Under the pieces are notes generated by a model. That model was not told the DNA's origin. It searched no databases and was given only the letters and a program-made list of their open reading frames with translations. Position numbers and translations under genes: made by a program. From a virus: 20,361 nucleotides of DNA. This document shows, piece after piece, positions 1 through 8,147 of the stretch (position 1 is its first letter; the number at the start of each line of letters is the position of its first letter). Where the stretch lies: the IMG/VR virus record IMGVR_UViG_3300034356_001575, positions 1-20,361 of that record, one strand, 5' to 3'.

Positions 1-642
1 CAACTCCATGCCAAACTTGGTCAGATTTGCTCGCTTGTCGGCGTCAAATTTGCCATCCCAGCCAATGTCAGGCTTGGGACTGTTGAGATGCTGGACTGCC
101 CGCTCAATGGAGATTGCACGTTCGTGTTCTACCTTGGCATTCAGTTCGCTTCTGCGGCCCTCAACGTGGCCGGAAAGACGGTCGTGGAAGTCTTTCAACT
201 GCGTGTATTCAGCCTGCATGACAGCATGCTGCTGCATGTCCTGCTGTGCCAGTGCGGCCCAATTAACGCCCTGGAACTGTTCGAGACGCTGGCGAACGGT
301 GAGCAACTGCGCTTCCTCTTGGAAAAGCTGCTGCTTCGTTTCTGCTTCCCACTGCGTTGCTTGGCGTTCCACCTCTAGGGCTTTGCGCTGCTCGGCTAGG
401 GCCTGCGTCTTCTGGGTGTAGTCGGCCTGCATCATCATGCGGGCCTTGAGCTTCTCGGCAAGGGTCTTGGGAACCCTTATCGGGTCGCCGTCAATGTCGA
501 GTTCCTCGTCATCTTCGAGGCCCTCACCGTCCGTGTCTGCTTCGTCTGCAAACTCGTCGGCAAGAGCCTCGTTTTTATCGACTTCCGCTGCCTCCGCTTC
601 AGGTGCTTCGGCAATCAGATTAGTCGTGTCATCATTTTCCAT
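1..642 (-). CDS. Scaffold-like head assembly protein (partial, C-terminus outside window)
   Basis: The frame is open from an ATG at 642 to the left edge (214 codons seen), so the C-terminus is missing. The first ~60 residues are very acidic (runs of D and E, including GLEDDEELDIDGDP). From about residue 75 the protein becomes a Q/E/K-rich helical, probably coiled-coil, region with many MQ and QQ pairs. This composition, with the position downstream of portal, fits internal scaffolding proteins that guide procapsid assembly and leave before DNA packaging. The major capsid gene would be expected just beyond the left edge. No sequence family is recognised with certainty. The Shine-Dalgarno site is weak, and the start was chosen as the first ATG after a 103-base non-coding gap. 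A general head-morphogenesis protein is the alternative. Confidence 0.6.
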   Translation of the reverse strand, partial: MENDDTTNLIAEAPEAEAAEVDKNEALADEFADEADTDGEGLEDDEELDIDGDPIRVPKTLAEKLKARMMMQADYTQKTQALAEQRKALEVERQATQWEAETKQQLFQEEAQLLTVRQRLEQFQGVNWAALAQQDMQQHAVMQAEYTQLKDFHDRLSGHVEGRRSELNAKVEHERAISIERAVQHLNSPKPDIGWDGKFDADKRANLTKFGMEL

Positions 643-675
643 CGGGAGTGCTTTCGCTTGCTCACAGGGACAGCA

Positions 676-728
676 CCGCTTCACAGCGGGGCATTCGGGG
701 GTTATTCCCCGAATAGGGTTGCCTATTC
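676..728 (-). promoter_or_regulatory. Three consecutive hairpins in the leader of the scaffold-like gene
   Basis: This 103-base gap (643-745) is one of the few in the late operon. It holds three inverted repeats: 711-717 with 722-728 (GAATAGG/CCTATTC), 693-700 with 707-714 (ATTCGGGG/CCCCGAAT) and 676-680 with 685-689 (CCGCT/AGCGG). The first two share bases 711-714, so they cannot form together. No T-run follows on the minus strand, so a simple intrinsic terminator is unlikely. An attenuator, RNA processing site or mRNA-stabilising element is possible; this is inference. Confidence 0.5.
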
Positions 729-745
729 AGGCAGATTGATAATGG

Positions 746-1225
746 TTACAGCCACACCCTCGCGCGATTATGAACGACAGCCGGATCAAAGAGGCACACC
801 CCGTTCGGCCCTTCATACCCACCCGGAACACTGGGGCCGGGGATCGGCGTCCACACTAGGTCGGGAATGAGGGACAGGATGTTGGTCCTCTCGAACACGC
901 CCAGCAGCTTGCCGTCTTCGTCGTACTGCGGAAGCACTGTCGGGTTGCCCTCTGCATCGGGCGGTCCCTGCATCAGTAGTGCCACGATGGGGTCGATGGC
1001 GAGAAGGTTAACGTGATGGCCCGCGATGACAACGGCAGGAGTATCCTCCGTTGCAGGCGTCTTCGTAATCGGGCCAATCTCGTCGATGATGACGCCCTGA
1101 TGCGGGATCAGGTTGCCGTTCTCGTCGAGCGTTGCCAGCATAGAGCCGTCAGGCAGTGCTGTCGTGGTCATGCCCGTGACGAACAGTTCGCGGGTCGAAC
1201 ACCATGCGAAGATTTCGATGCTCAT
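746..1225 (-). CDS. Hypothetical late protein, 159 aa
   Basis: Family not recognised. The ATG at 1225 shares one base with the TAA stop of the upstream fibre gene (TAATG), indicating coupled translation. The protein is soluble, without a signal peptide or membrane segment. It is rich in P, D and V, with a proline-rich stretch near the end (WTPIPGPSVPGGYEGPNG). Sitting directly after a large fibre gene, it may be a fibre accessory, chaperone or minor virion protein, but nothing in the sequence shows which. It is the last gene before the only sizeable gap in the late operon. Confidence 0.75.
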   Translation of the reverse strand: MSIEIFAWCSTRELFVTGMTTTALPDGSMLATLDENGNLIPHQGVIIDEIGPITKTPATEDTPAVVIAGHHVNLLAIDPIVALLMQGPPDAEGNPTVLPQYDEDGKLLGVFERTNILSLIPDLVWTPIPGPSVPGGYEGPNGVCLFDPAVVHNRARVWL

Positions 1226-3387
1226 TATACGGTCCTCGTCTGGAGTTCGGTGTTGCTGATGCGGCGCGGGAGGTAGGTGATCTGGCGGATGTGGCCGTTG
1301 AACACATAGCTGGCTTGAATATTGCCAAAATCAAATGAGCTAGCAACTGCGGCAACAGTTGTTCCAACACTCGATACAGCACCTCCGTTTCTGACAGCGC
1401 CGTTTGAAACCCCGTTATAGGCAATTGCGAGTTTTTCGATTGCGCCAAGGCTCGATGTGCCGAGAGCGACGTTTGATGCATCAACATATGCCACCAACGA
1501 GTATGTAGTTGCAGGCTGATACAAAAGAAGCCCATTGCCACTTGCGCCCTTTAACGAAAACACAGCACTGCCAGCCGCTGCCCCTCCCGGTCCTATGGGG
1601 GAAGCGGAAGCAACAATCGTACTTTCGCTCGCACTATACGGGAACGCTTGCGTGCTTACGCTGGCAACATCAGCATTGCGGGTGGCTCCAGCAATGGCAT
1701 CACCATTCGGGATGTAGCTGGTCGCAAAGTCGCCCAGTTCAAGCTGCGCTCCGTAGGCGTACACAGTGCCAGCGGTCAGCGTCTGTCCACCAGCGTTGCC
1801 ATCTGCACCAATGTCGCAGCCAATAGTCGTGATAGACGCCACAGTTGCTCCAGTAACGGTAAACCGCTGCCACGATGAAGTCAGTGTGCAGAGCGTGTTG
1901 GCGCGATTTCCACCGCCGTCACTAAAGCGAAGATACACACTGCTAGTGGTCCCAGCCTTTAGCCAAACGCTGAAGGTGTACGTACCATTGGCAGTAGTTG
2001 AGAGAGTATGACGCCAGACACTATACGTCCCTGCTCCCGTCACTGCCGTGTTGAAGGTAATCAAAGAAGCAGATGTCGAAAGGCCATCCGGTCCCGTAGC
2101 GTTGTCGATAGTGATTGTGTTCGCTGTGCCTGAAGCCAAATTACCCCAATAGCTGCTAGTTGTTTGCAGAGTGCGTGAGTAGCGGATACGGTTTACCCTC
2201 TGCTCCTCCACCAGCAGCCCCTTAGCCGCCAGCGTCACCGGATCGTAGTCCAGTCGCGGCCCGTAATACGCAGCGGCAGTCGGTGCGGCTCCGTAGTTCG
2301 GCACGTAGGTGTCGAGGGACGCGCTGTCGGAGAGTTGTGCGCCCCAGAGGTAGATGCCGCTTATTCCATCTGCAGCCCATGAAACTGATACACTGCTTGT
2401 CGTGTAAGAAGGCGATAAAATTTGGACAGCAAATCCTGTAGATGCGCTGCCTGTGCTGCTAAATGAAATGCGATACCAACCATTAGAAAGAGCTATAATG
2501 GTTGGATTGCTTGCGCCAATTCCAAAATCTAAAACGTTTCCAGCGCCCGCCAATTGAAATGAGGCATATGCCCCAGTTGTTGCGTAGTCCCAAATACCAA
2601 TTTTATCGTAGCCGCCTGCCTTTGCGTAAAGGGAATATTTTACAGGTGTAGAGGTAGGCAAAGACACGATACATTGAACGCGATGCGTCGAATTTGAAGT
2701 TTCAGGAACTAAAAAGTCAGCGGTTTGCAATTCATTTGGCGCAAGAATGGCATTTGATATTGACCCAGAGCCAAATGCTTTGATGTTACTTTTCCCCCAA
2801 GCCGCATTGCTGAAGTCTTCCGAGAACCCCAGCAAATTCTTCGGCGTAGTCGGGTTGTACATCGGGTACGCAGAGGTGTTCGCCTTCATGCCGCCGAGGT
2901 CGCTGCGGTAGAGGTGTGCGCCCCATGCCTCAACAGCGTCAGCAGATGTGACGATGCGGATGCCTGCCGAAATAGTTCCAGCCGCAGGCGTCTGCGTCAC
3001 AGTGTATAAAGCCCAGTCAGAGGTAATCGTCACCGTTGTATAGGTGCCGCTGTCAGCCGCTATCTGGATGTTGCCCGTTCCGGTCTTACGCTTGAGCCAA
3101 ATGCCAAAGGTATATGAGACGCCGAGAGACGTATAAGACTGAAGCGTTGTGCCGTTCGCACCAGAGGCCGTAAGCGTGTCAGCGGTCGTGGTTCCATTAG
3201 GCGCAGCAACAGCATTAGCAGACGGCGTGGTGGAGGTCTTCGTCCAACTCGCGCTATCAAACTGCTCACTCGCCAGCAGGAGGTTATGCGGTGCCCACTT
3301 GATCAGTCCATCGCTGTCCGTAAGCGTTGCATTCGACGTGCGCGAGAACGTGATGAACTCTGTTGCGTTGCCAGTGATAGTAGCCAT
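1225..3387 (-). CDS. Modular phage head-spike / tail fibre protein, 720 aa
   Basis: Large beta-rich, S/T/A/G-rich surface protein, likely an exposed fibre or spike that contacts host glycans. Three tandem carbohydrate-binding-like modules are visible. Each opens with an NLL..SE.F...W or related motif (about residues 35-48, 184-198, 399-414), has a central aromatic Y-x-F/L-x-x-W/A-x-K strand (92-99, 251-256, 470-477) and ends with WGAHLY, WGAQL or YGAQLE (155, 348, 545). A final ~145 residues (575-720) look like a LamG/concanavalin-type domain. The layout resembles proteins annotated as phage head spike fibre domain proteins. The gene starts one base after the stop of the 76-aa gene. The part encoding the second module (about 2385-2815) is clearly more AT-rich than the rest, suggesting module exchange. 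No catalytic depolymerase motif is seen. Confidence 0.75.
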   Translation of the reverse strand: MATITGNATEFITFSRTSNATLTDSDGLIKWAPHNLLLASEQFDSASWTKTSTTPSANAVAAPNGTTTADTLTASGANGTTLQSYTSLGVSYTFGIWLKRKTGTGNIQIAADSGTYTTVTITSDWALYTVTQTPAAGTISAGIRIVTSADAVEAWGAHLYRSDLGGMKANTSAYPMYNPTTPKNLLGFSEDFSNAAWGKSNIKAFGSGSISNAILAPNELQTADFLVPETSNSTHRVQCIVSLPTSTPVKYSLYAKAGGYDKIGIWDYATTGAYASFQLAGAGNVLDFGIGASNPTIIALSNGWYRISFSSTGSASTGFAVQILSPSYTTSSVSVSWAADGISGIYLWGAQLSDSASLDTYVPNYGAAPTAAAYYGPRLDYDPVTLAAKGLLVEEQRVNRIRYSRTLQTTSSYWGNLASGTANTITIDNATGPDGLSTSASLITFNTAVTGAGTYSVWRHTLSTTANGTYTFSVWLKAGTTSSVYLRFSDGGGNRANTLCTLTSSWQRFTVTGATVASITTIGCDIGADGNAGGQTLTAGTVYAYGAQLELGDFATSYIPNGDAIAGATRNADVASVSTQAFPYSASESTIVASASPIGPGGAAAGSAVFSLKGASGNGLLLYQPATTYSLVAYVDASNVALGTSSLGAIEKLAIAYNGVSNGAVRNGGAVSSVGTTVAAVASSFDFGNIQASYVFNGHIRQITYLPRRISNTELQTRTV

Positions 3388-3388
3388 A

Positions 3389-3619
3389 TCAGTATTTCAC
3401 CGCGTAAGAGTTGTCTGTCATGTCAATGGCGAAGCCGACTTGATCGTTGTAAATCAGGCTTTCAGCACCGTTGTTCACGTTGATTGCATACGTGTCCGAC
3501 AAGAAGTCGATAGCAAACGCATTGGGGTCAGCCGAAATCAACAGGCTCGCCGGATAAACGGGCGAGACAGAACTGCCCCCTGAAAGAAGGGCGACCATCA
3601 GGGGGAAGTTGTTGAACAT
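3389..3619 (-). CDS. Small late protein with internal duplication, 76 aa
   Basis: Family not recognised. The ATG shares a base with the TGA of the preceding gene (TGATG), and the stop is one base from the fibre start, so it is embedded in the late operon. A 12-residue unit occurs twice: FAIDFLSDTYAI (35-46) and FAIDMTDNSYAV (63-74), each with FAID and YA conserved. The N-terminus is hydrophobic (FPLMVALLSGG), but it is too short and proline-broken for a clear membrane helix. A fibre-attachment or small virion protein is a reasonable guess from position only. Confidence 0.7.
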   Translation of the reverse strand: MFNNFPLMVALLSGGSSVSPVYPASLLISADPNAFAIDFLSDTYAINVNNGAESLIYNDQVGFAIDMTDNSYAVKY

Positions 3620-4095
3620 CAGCTGCGTACCATCTCAAGCTCAACAGTGAACACTTCAGCACTCGCCGGGGTATAGGCACCGCGAGCCTCAAGCAGGCCG
3701 AAGCAGTTTCCAATGTCATAGTTCAGTTCAGAACCAGACGAAGGTGCGCCAACGCCCTGAGCGCCGTCCGTGAATGCCTTGTCCAGGGTGATATCAATCG
3801 ACCCGACATAGTTGGCGACATTGTTCGTGGACCACACGCCGTTGTCACCGTTCGCACAGGTGATGCCAACCGTCTCGTAGATATGCAGCCGGAATGCAGC
3901 CGAAGTCACAGACGTACCCGACTTCTTGATACGGGCGCGGCGGATCATCGAGCCACGGTTTTCCGGGCGAATGACAAAGGTCATGGGAATGACGCTGCCA
4001 GCCGTGGTCGAGTTCGCCACAAGGTCGCCGGAAGCATACGCAGTGGTGTCAGCGGGGCGCGTGAAGCTCGCCGCCGCAATCGAAATGAAGGACAT
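3619..4095 (-). CDS. Probable virion structural protein, 158 aa
   Basis: The protein is beta-rich with many T, S, A and G residues and no membrane segment. It has two basic residues in a strand-like MIRRARIKKSGT segment (about 50-61) and ends in a hydrophobic-acidic strand (FTVELEMVRS). It lies 15 bases downstream of portal and just before the 76-aa gene. That position and composition fit a head decoration, head-completion or fibre-attachment protein. I cannot name the family. The ATG at 4095 has a plausible purine-rich site upstream (AGGAGT). Confidence 0.7.
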   Translation of the reverse strand: MSFISIAAASFTRPADTTAYASGDLVANSTTAGSVIPMTFVIRPENRGSMIRRARIKKSGTSVTSAAFRLHIYETVGITCANGDNGVWSTNNVANYVGSIDITLDKAFTDGAQGVGAPSSGSELNYDIGNCFGLLEARGAYTPASAEVFTVELEMVRS

Positions 4096-4110
4096 TGGGA
4101 TAACTCCTGA

Positions 4111-6105
4111 TTAGATCGGGGGCATCACAGGCGGAAGCGGTGCCATCAAAGCCTGTTCGGCCTGCATGCGCTCAGTCTCAGCCCGATAAGCCTCAATTTG
4201 CATTTTCTGGCGGTCAATTTCCATGCGCTGTATTGCAATTTGCATGTCAGCCTGCGCCTTTTGAGCATCAGCCTGTGCCTTCTGCATGTCCATGCCCTGG
4301 GATTGCTTGAGCTGCTGGTTTTCCTGCTCCAACTGCTGCAACCGCTGCTGGCCTTCCTGAATTTGCTGCTGAATTTCAGCGGGAATGCCGTCATTGATCT
4401 GCTGCGGAAGCATGCTCTTGAGGCGTTCGGCAATCTCTTCGGCGTTCTGCCAATCAAGAGACTTCACCAGCAAGTCACCGATGAGCGGTGCCGCCTGCGG
4501 ATAGCCACGGATCAACTCAATCATCTGCTGCGCCTGTTCCTCGCGCCGCGTGGTGAACGAAGGTCCGGTATCAACCGCAACGTCATAGCGGCCTACACCC
4601 AAGTCATAGATGCGCTCGGCACCCTCGATCATGCCTTCCTGCTCAGGCGCTTCGCCCTCTTCCTGCTGGCCGATCTTGGCGACCTCTTCGGTGTCATCCT
4701 GGCCGATGATGCGAACAATGCGCTGGCCGCTGTAGACCTTCGGAATGAGGTCAATCAGGACGCAGCCCACATGGCGGATGGAGCGGGCAAGGTTGTCAAT
4801 GAAGTGGAAGGTGTTGACGTCACCCTCACGCTGTCGGGCCATGATAGCCCTGCCCGAGGTTTCGTTGCTGCGCTGCCCCAATGAGGCATCGTACATGCCG
4901 ATAATCGACTTCATATCGTCAGACGCCGCAAGGGCTTCAGACATGGCACCCGCAGCGCCACCGCTGTCAAGAGGCTGCCGTTGGGGCGAATTGGTCCCGC
5001 GAGCGTACTGAAGGAAAGCGTGGTTCTGAGAGTTCGCCGTCAGCCAGTTCGGGTCAGCGTCAAAAGCGCCTTCCTCACCGATGTACGGGACGCGGGGTGC
5101 TAGAGCGACGAGTTCCGTGGCGGTCGTGCGCCAATAGTTGAACATCCGCTGTGCGTCTTTAGCATTATGGATAAGACTGCGGAAATAGCGGCGACCCTCG
5201 ACATTGAGTTCCTCACCGTACACCGGAATGATGGGCAAGTACTGGCCCAGCCACTCGTTCTCTTCCAGAATCTCCGCGCCCGTCATGATGCGCTGCGTAA
5301 TCTTGTAAGCCTTGGTCGTGCGGCTATTCACAGGCACAATGCCTGCCATCTCGAAAATGTCGCGGCCTGCTTCGTATTCCTGCTTGCCGACAATCTCGCC
5401 CGACGAAAGCTGATAAATCTCGCGCTGGGTTTCCTCGCGGTGCCAGCTTTCGCAGACCAGAATATCGTCGCTGTCACGCCAAGGGGCCTTGAGGTTGTCA
5501 TAGCCAAGGCTTTCCCAGTCCACAGGGTCAGCGTTCTTCCACTTGGCCTTGAACTCTTCCTTGGACTTCAGTTCCGTGATCCAGCATCGGTTCCAATCGG
5601 AGCCGTCCATGCTTGTCGAATACGGATCACCGTAGACGCTGAAGGGGTTAGCGATACGTTCAATCTTGAGGCATTTGTCAAACGTATCGTCGTACTCATA
5701 GTCGATATTGACCCGGATGTAACCCCAGCCCATCGAAACCGCGTAGTCAACCGCCGTATCATAAGCGACATCGGCCTTGGAAGTGCGCTCGATATTGCGG
5801 ATAAGACCTTCCAGCACGTTCGCCGTGTCAATATCAGCCTTGTCATCGACGGGCTTCACCTTGATCTGCGGGCGGTTCTGACGGCTGTCGTTGACCACCT
5901 GGCGAATGAACGCAGGCATCTTGTTAATCGTCAGGATCGGACGGCCATCGACCTCGCGCTGCTTCCTGATCTGCTCAGGCCACTGCTCGGACAGACGGGC
6001 GAACTTGAGGTCTTCCAAGGCTGTGTTGCGGTTTTCAGACTCCGCATCATAAGCCTCTTCAAATTCCTCAATTTCCTTCTTCAGGGTATCGTCTTCCGAA
6101 GCCAT
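4111..6105 (-). CDS. Portal protein, P22-type
   Basis: At 664 aa this has the size of P22-family portals, the dodecameric ring at the head vertex through which DNA enters and leaves. The N-terminal part (about 15-130) carries the typical pattern RP.L.INKMPAFIRQVVNDSRQN followed by KVKPVDD and an acidic-hydrophobic segment. Next comes NPFSVYGDP, then the wing/stem region with GRR-Y-RSLIHNAKDAQRM. A SG-R-A-I-M-ARQREG segment lies near residue 420. The last ~110 residues are an E/Q-rich coiled coil (QQLEQENQQLKQ and following), matching the helical barrel of P22-like portals. The gene follows the large terminase and a small protein, the normal packaging order. The P22-type portal suggests, but does not prove, a short-tailed virion. 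Confidence 0.9.
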   Translation of the reverse strand: MASEDDTLKKEIEEFEEAYDAESENRNTALEDLKFARLSEQWPEQIRKQREVDGRPILTINKMPAFIRQVVNDSRQNRPQIKVKPVDDKADIDTANVLEGLIRNIERTSKADVAYDTAVDYAVSMGWGYIRVNIDYEYDDTFDKCLKIERIANPFSVYGDPYSTSMDGSDWNRCWITELKSKEEFKAKWKNADPVDWESLGYDNLKAPWRDSDDILVCESWHREETQREIYQLSSGEIVGKQEYEAGRDIFEMAGIVPVNSRTTKAYKITQRIMTGAEILEENEWLGQYLPIIPVYGEELNVEGRRYFRSLIHNAKDAQRMFNYWRTTATELVALAPRVPYIGEEGAFDADPNWLTANSQNHAFLQYARGTNSPQRQPLDSGGAAGAMSEALAASDDMKSIIGMYDASLGQRSNETSGRAIMARQREGDVNTFHFIDNLARSIRHVGCVLIDLIPKVYSGQRIVRIIGQDDTEEVAKIGQQEEGEAPEQEGMIEGAERIYDLGVGRYDVAVDTGPSFTTRREEQAQQMIELIRGYPQAAPLIGDLLVKSLDWQNAEEIAERLKSMLPQQINDGIPAEIQQQIQEGQQRLQQLEQENQQLKQSQGMDMQKAQADAQKAQADMQIAIQRMEIDRQKMQIEAYRAETERMQAEQALMAPLPPVMPPI

Positions 6106-6124
6106 TGGGCCTCCAATCGTGCCG

Positions 6125-6337
6125 CTATCTCAGCGGGAGTTCGTGCCAGCACCATTGCCCGTTTTTGGCTTCCGACAGGTGCGGCATGGCGCGTTTAATG
6201 TCTTCAACCGGGGGCCACGCAAGCGGGGCAGTGAGTGGTGGCATTTTCAATAGTTTGTCGGGTCCGTCAGATTTGACGCCCAGCCTGAACTTGTATTTAT
6301 CGCCGTCTATGCCGTAAGCAATAATCACGACATCCAC
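6125..6337 (-). CDS. Small protein between terminase and portal, 70 aa
   Basis: Family not recognised. The start is a GTG at 6337, overlapping the end of the large terminase gene by 13 bases. A second GTG at 6328 would give a tight GTGA overlap with the terminase stop and 67 residues, and is equally plausible. The protein is mixed alpha/beta with a C-terminal WCWHELPLR. Small proteins of unknown role are common at this position, where they may act in portal or terminase assembly; that is inference. Confidence 0.6.
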   Translation of the reverse strand: MDVVIIAYGIDGDKYKFRLGVKSDGPDKLLKMPPLTAPLAWPPVEDIKRAMPHLSEAKNGQWCWHELPLR

Positions 6338-7608
6338 CCGCCGTTGCCAACCATTACACGCTCACGGGGCTTGGCCTTCTCTCTCGGGGCTTCGTAGGCC
6401 ACGGCCATCAGGCCAAATGCGTCTGCGGCGTGCGATGACCAATCGTGGTCAGGCCCCAAGCCAATGTTGCGGGCCTCGTCGCGCTTTTCGTGATACCAGC
6501 CGATAGCGTCCAAGCCAGCCCGCGTTGTGTCTTCGTTGAACCAGATGCTCGGGAAGAGGCGTCTTGCAGCCTCAATGCGCTTCATCGCAGCGCCCTTACC
6601 CTGGTTGTCTACTGTTTCAGCTTTGAAGCCAGCTTGGCGGATATGATCTGCGAAGCGCATTCCAGTAACGTTGCTATGCTGGGCACCGTCATGGGGGAGT
6701 ACACATAGACAGTTACTCCACCGATCTCGCAGCCATACCAAGTGGGCCGCGAGCGGTTGCCCTTGCGCTTCGTAGTAGTCGAGGACACGGACTTCGCGTC
6801 CAACGAACTGAGCGACCCAGATGGCTGTGCTATCATTGAAGCCTATGTCCCAGAATGCTCTAATCTGCATGAGTGGGTCAGCTGCTACCTTGCCGATCCG
6901 GCCCTGCGCTCTGGCCTCTGCCAAGTGCTTGGCGTAGTAAGCGCCCGTCAGCACCGTGGCGTAGTCGCCCTCCCAGATATGCGGATACTGGTCAGGCTGG
7001 CTTCTGAGGCAGTCCTGGCGCTCTTGCTCAAGGACGCTTGGGAACCACGGATTGTCTGACCAGTTGGCCTGAACTACCGTGGCATTCGTGGGCAATTCTG
7101 CCCCTCGCAGCATCTGGTCTACCGGGTCTGACTTCCTCGTCGGATTAAAGCTAAACCACAGTTCCGAGTTTTCCGCGCGAATGGTAGGACGAAGAAGGCC
7201 CAAGCTCCGAGTCGAAAGTGTCTGCGCTTCCTCAACCCATGCCACTCTGTAGTTTTCGAGAGACTTGACGCTTTCTGCCGTGTGGTCCTGCATGCCTTGG
7301 AAGCCGATAAGGCCGCCGCCTGGCGTTTCGATGCGGTCAACGAGAACGCGGAACCCATGAGCCTCGCCCAGACCGTATTCGCGCAGTTTGTCCTCAATCA
7401 AGCGTTTAGCCGATTCTTTCAGCGACTTCTGCACCTCGCGGATACACACGGCGCGCATGCCTGGGTTCCGTGCGGCTTCTTCAACCAGCAGGCCAGCGAA
7501 GAAATGTGACTTACCACTTCCTCGACCGCCGAAAGCCCCACGATACCGGGCTGGCTTCAGAAGCGGCTTGAAGACAGGCGCGGTCTTAATCGGTATTCTT
7601 GTGGTCAA
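6325..7608 (-). CDS. terL: Terminase large subunit (ATPase and nuclease)
   Basis: This is the motor that pumps DNA into the procapsid and cuts it. With a TTG start at 7608 it is 427 aa. Walker A is GGRGSGKS (27-34) and Walker B is RVAWVEEA (121-128). The C-terminal RNase H-like nuclease shows acidic residues at WDIGFND (D254), LPHDG (D307) and HAADAF (D396). The frame stays open upstream to 7866, but that part is a shadow of the small-subunit gene in another frame, so a start near the terminase overlap is required. TTG at 7608 gives a 23-base overlap, with only a weak GAG-type ribosome site. ATT codons slightly downstream cannot be excluded. It resembles the PBSX/P22-like group. Confidence 0.92.
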   Translation of the reverse strand: MTTRIPIKTAPVFKPLLKPARYRGAFGGRGSGKSHFFAGLLVEEAARNPGMRAVCIREVQKSLKESAKRLIEDKLREYGLGEAHGFRVLVDRIETPGGGLIGFQGMQDHTAESVKSLENYRVAWVEEAQTLSTRSLGLLRPTIRAENSELWFSFNPTRKSDPVDQMLRGAELPTNATVVQANWSDNPWFPSVLEQERQDCLRSQPDQYPHIWEGDYATVLTGAYYAKHLAEARAQGRIGKVAADPLMQIRAFWDIGFNDSTAIWVAQFVGREVRVLDYYEAQGQPLAAHLVWLRDRWSNCLCVLPHDGAQHSNVTGMRFADHIRQAGFKAETVDNQGKGAAMKRIEAARRLFPSIWFNEDTTRAGLDAIGWYHEKRDEARNIGLGPDHDWSSHAADAFGLMAVAYEAPREKAKPRERVMVGNGGWMS

Positions 7609-8011
7609 CAATTTCGCGCTCAAAAACAAACCGCTGCGGACCACCGTTCGGACCTGTCTGCTCCTGAACAACCTTTTCGGTGTACTTCTCACGGAAACGA
7701 GCCTGCATGGATTTGGCCCATACGGACGCTTGGAACTTGTCAGCGAATAACGCCGTCTGCCCGATGGTTTCCCACCAATCCTGTTCCAGTTCCTTTGCGC
7801 GCGTGAGTGCTGTCCGAAATTCAGGAAATTCATCAGCCCAACGCAGCATCGTCGTGCGCGGTACATCTATGGCCGCTGAGATTTGCTCTGGTGATTTGCC
7901 TTCAGCCCCAAGAGCAACCACACGGTCACAGAATGCTGGGTCATATGTGGACGGTCTGCCGCGCGTGTTTGTCACTTCACCCGCGACTGCCTCATTGGCT
8001 TGGTCGCTCAT
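7586..8011 (-). CDS. terS: Terminase small subunit
   Basis: A 141-residue DNA-recognition subunit that selects phage DNA for packaging by the large subunit. The start at 8011 was chosen for the AGAGG site five bases upstream; an in-frame ATG at 8098 would run through the promoter region. Residues 18-60 form a homeodomain-like helix-turn-helix (GRPSTYDP, then GKSPEQISAAIDVPRTTMLRWADEF). A central helical oligomerisation part follows, and a C-terminal tail (ERE.VDHKN) overlaps the terL start. It is the first gene of the late leftward operon. Confidence 0.85.
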   Translation of the reverse strand: MSDQANEAVAGEVTNTRGRPSTYDPAFCDRVVALGAEGKSPEQISAAIDVPRTTMLRWADEFPEFRTALTRAKELEQDWWETIGQTALFADKFQASVWAKSMQARFREKYTEKVVQEQTGPNGGPQRFVFEREIVDHKNTD

Positions 8012-8147
8012 GCTGGCCTCTTTGCTTGTGATGGGGTTCCCGCGCAATATTATTGCTTTTTGCAGCGATGTTACATTTCGTACGGATTGTTGTTGCAATC
8101 GCTACGTTGTGGCCTCATATAGAAGTCACCAACAACGGAGAACGACA
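8012..8147. promoter_or_regulatory. Divergent promoter region between terS and the small plus-strand operon
   Basis: TTGCAA (8093-8098) reads the same on both strands. On the minus strand it is followed after 17 bases by TGTAAC (8075-8070), a possible late promoter for terS. On the plus strand a good -10, TATAGA, lies at 8118-8123, with TTGCAA 19 bases away. A perfect palindrome GCAATA-T-TATTGC (8044-8056) followed by five T on the plus strand sits inside the terS leader and could be an operator. The plus gene has a GGAG site at 8137-8140. Promoter calls are by eye. Confidence 0.45.

Noticed and set aside
743-754. GGTTACAGCCAC repeated near 8862
   Set aside because: A 12-base match is expected several times by chance in 20 kb.
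5167-6198. 343-codon plus-strand frame
   Set aside because: It is the exact antisense of the portal gene, which has clear family motifs.
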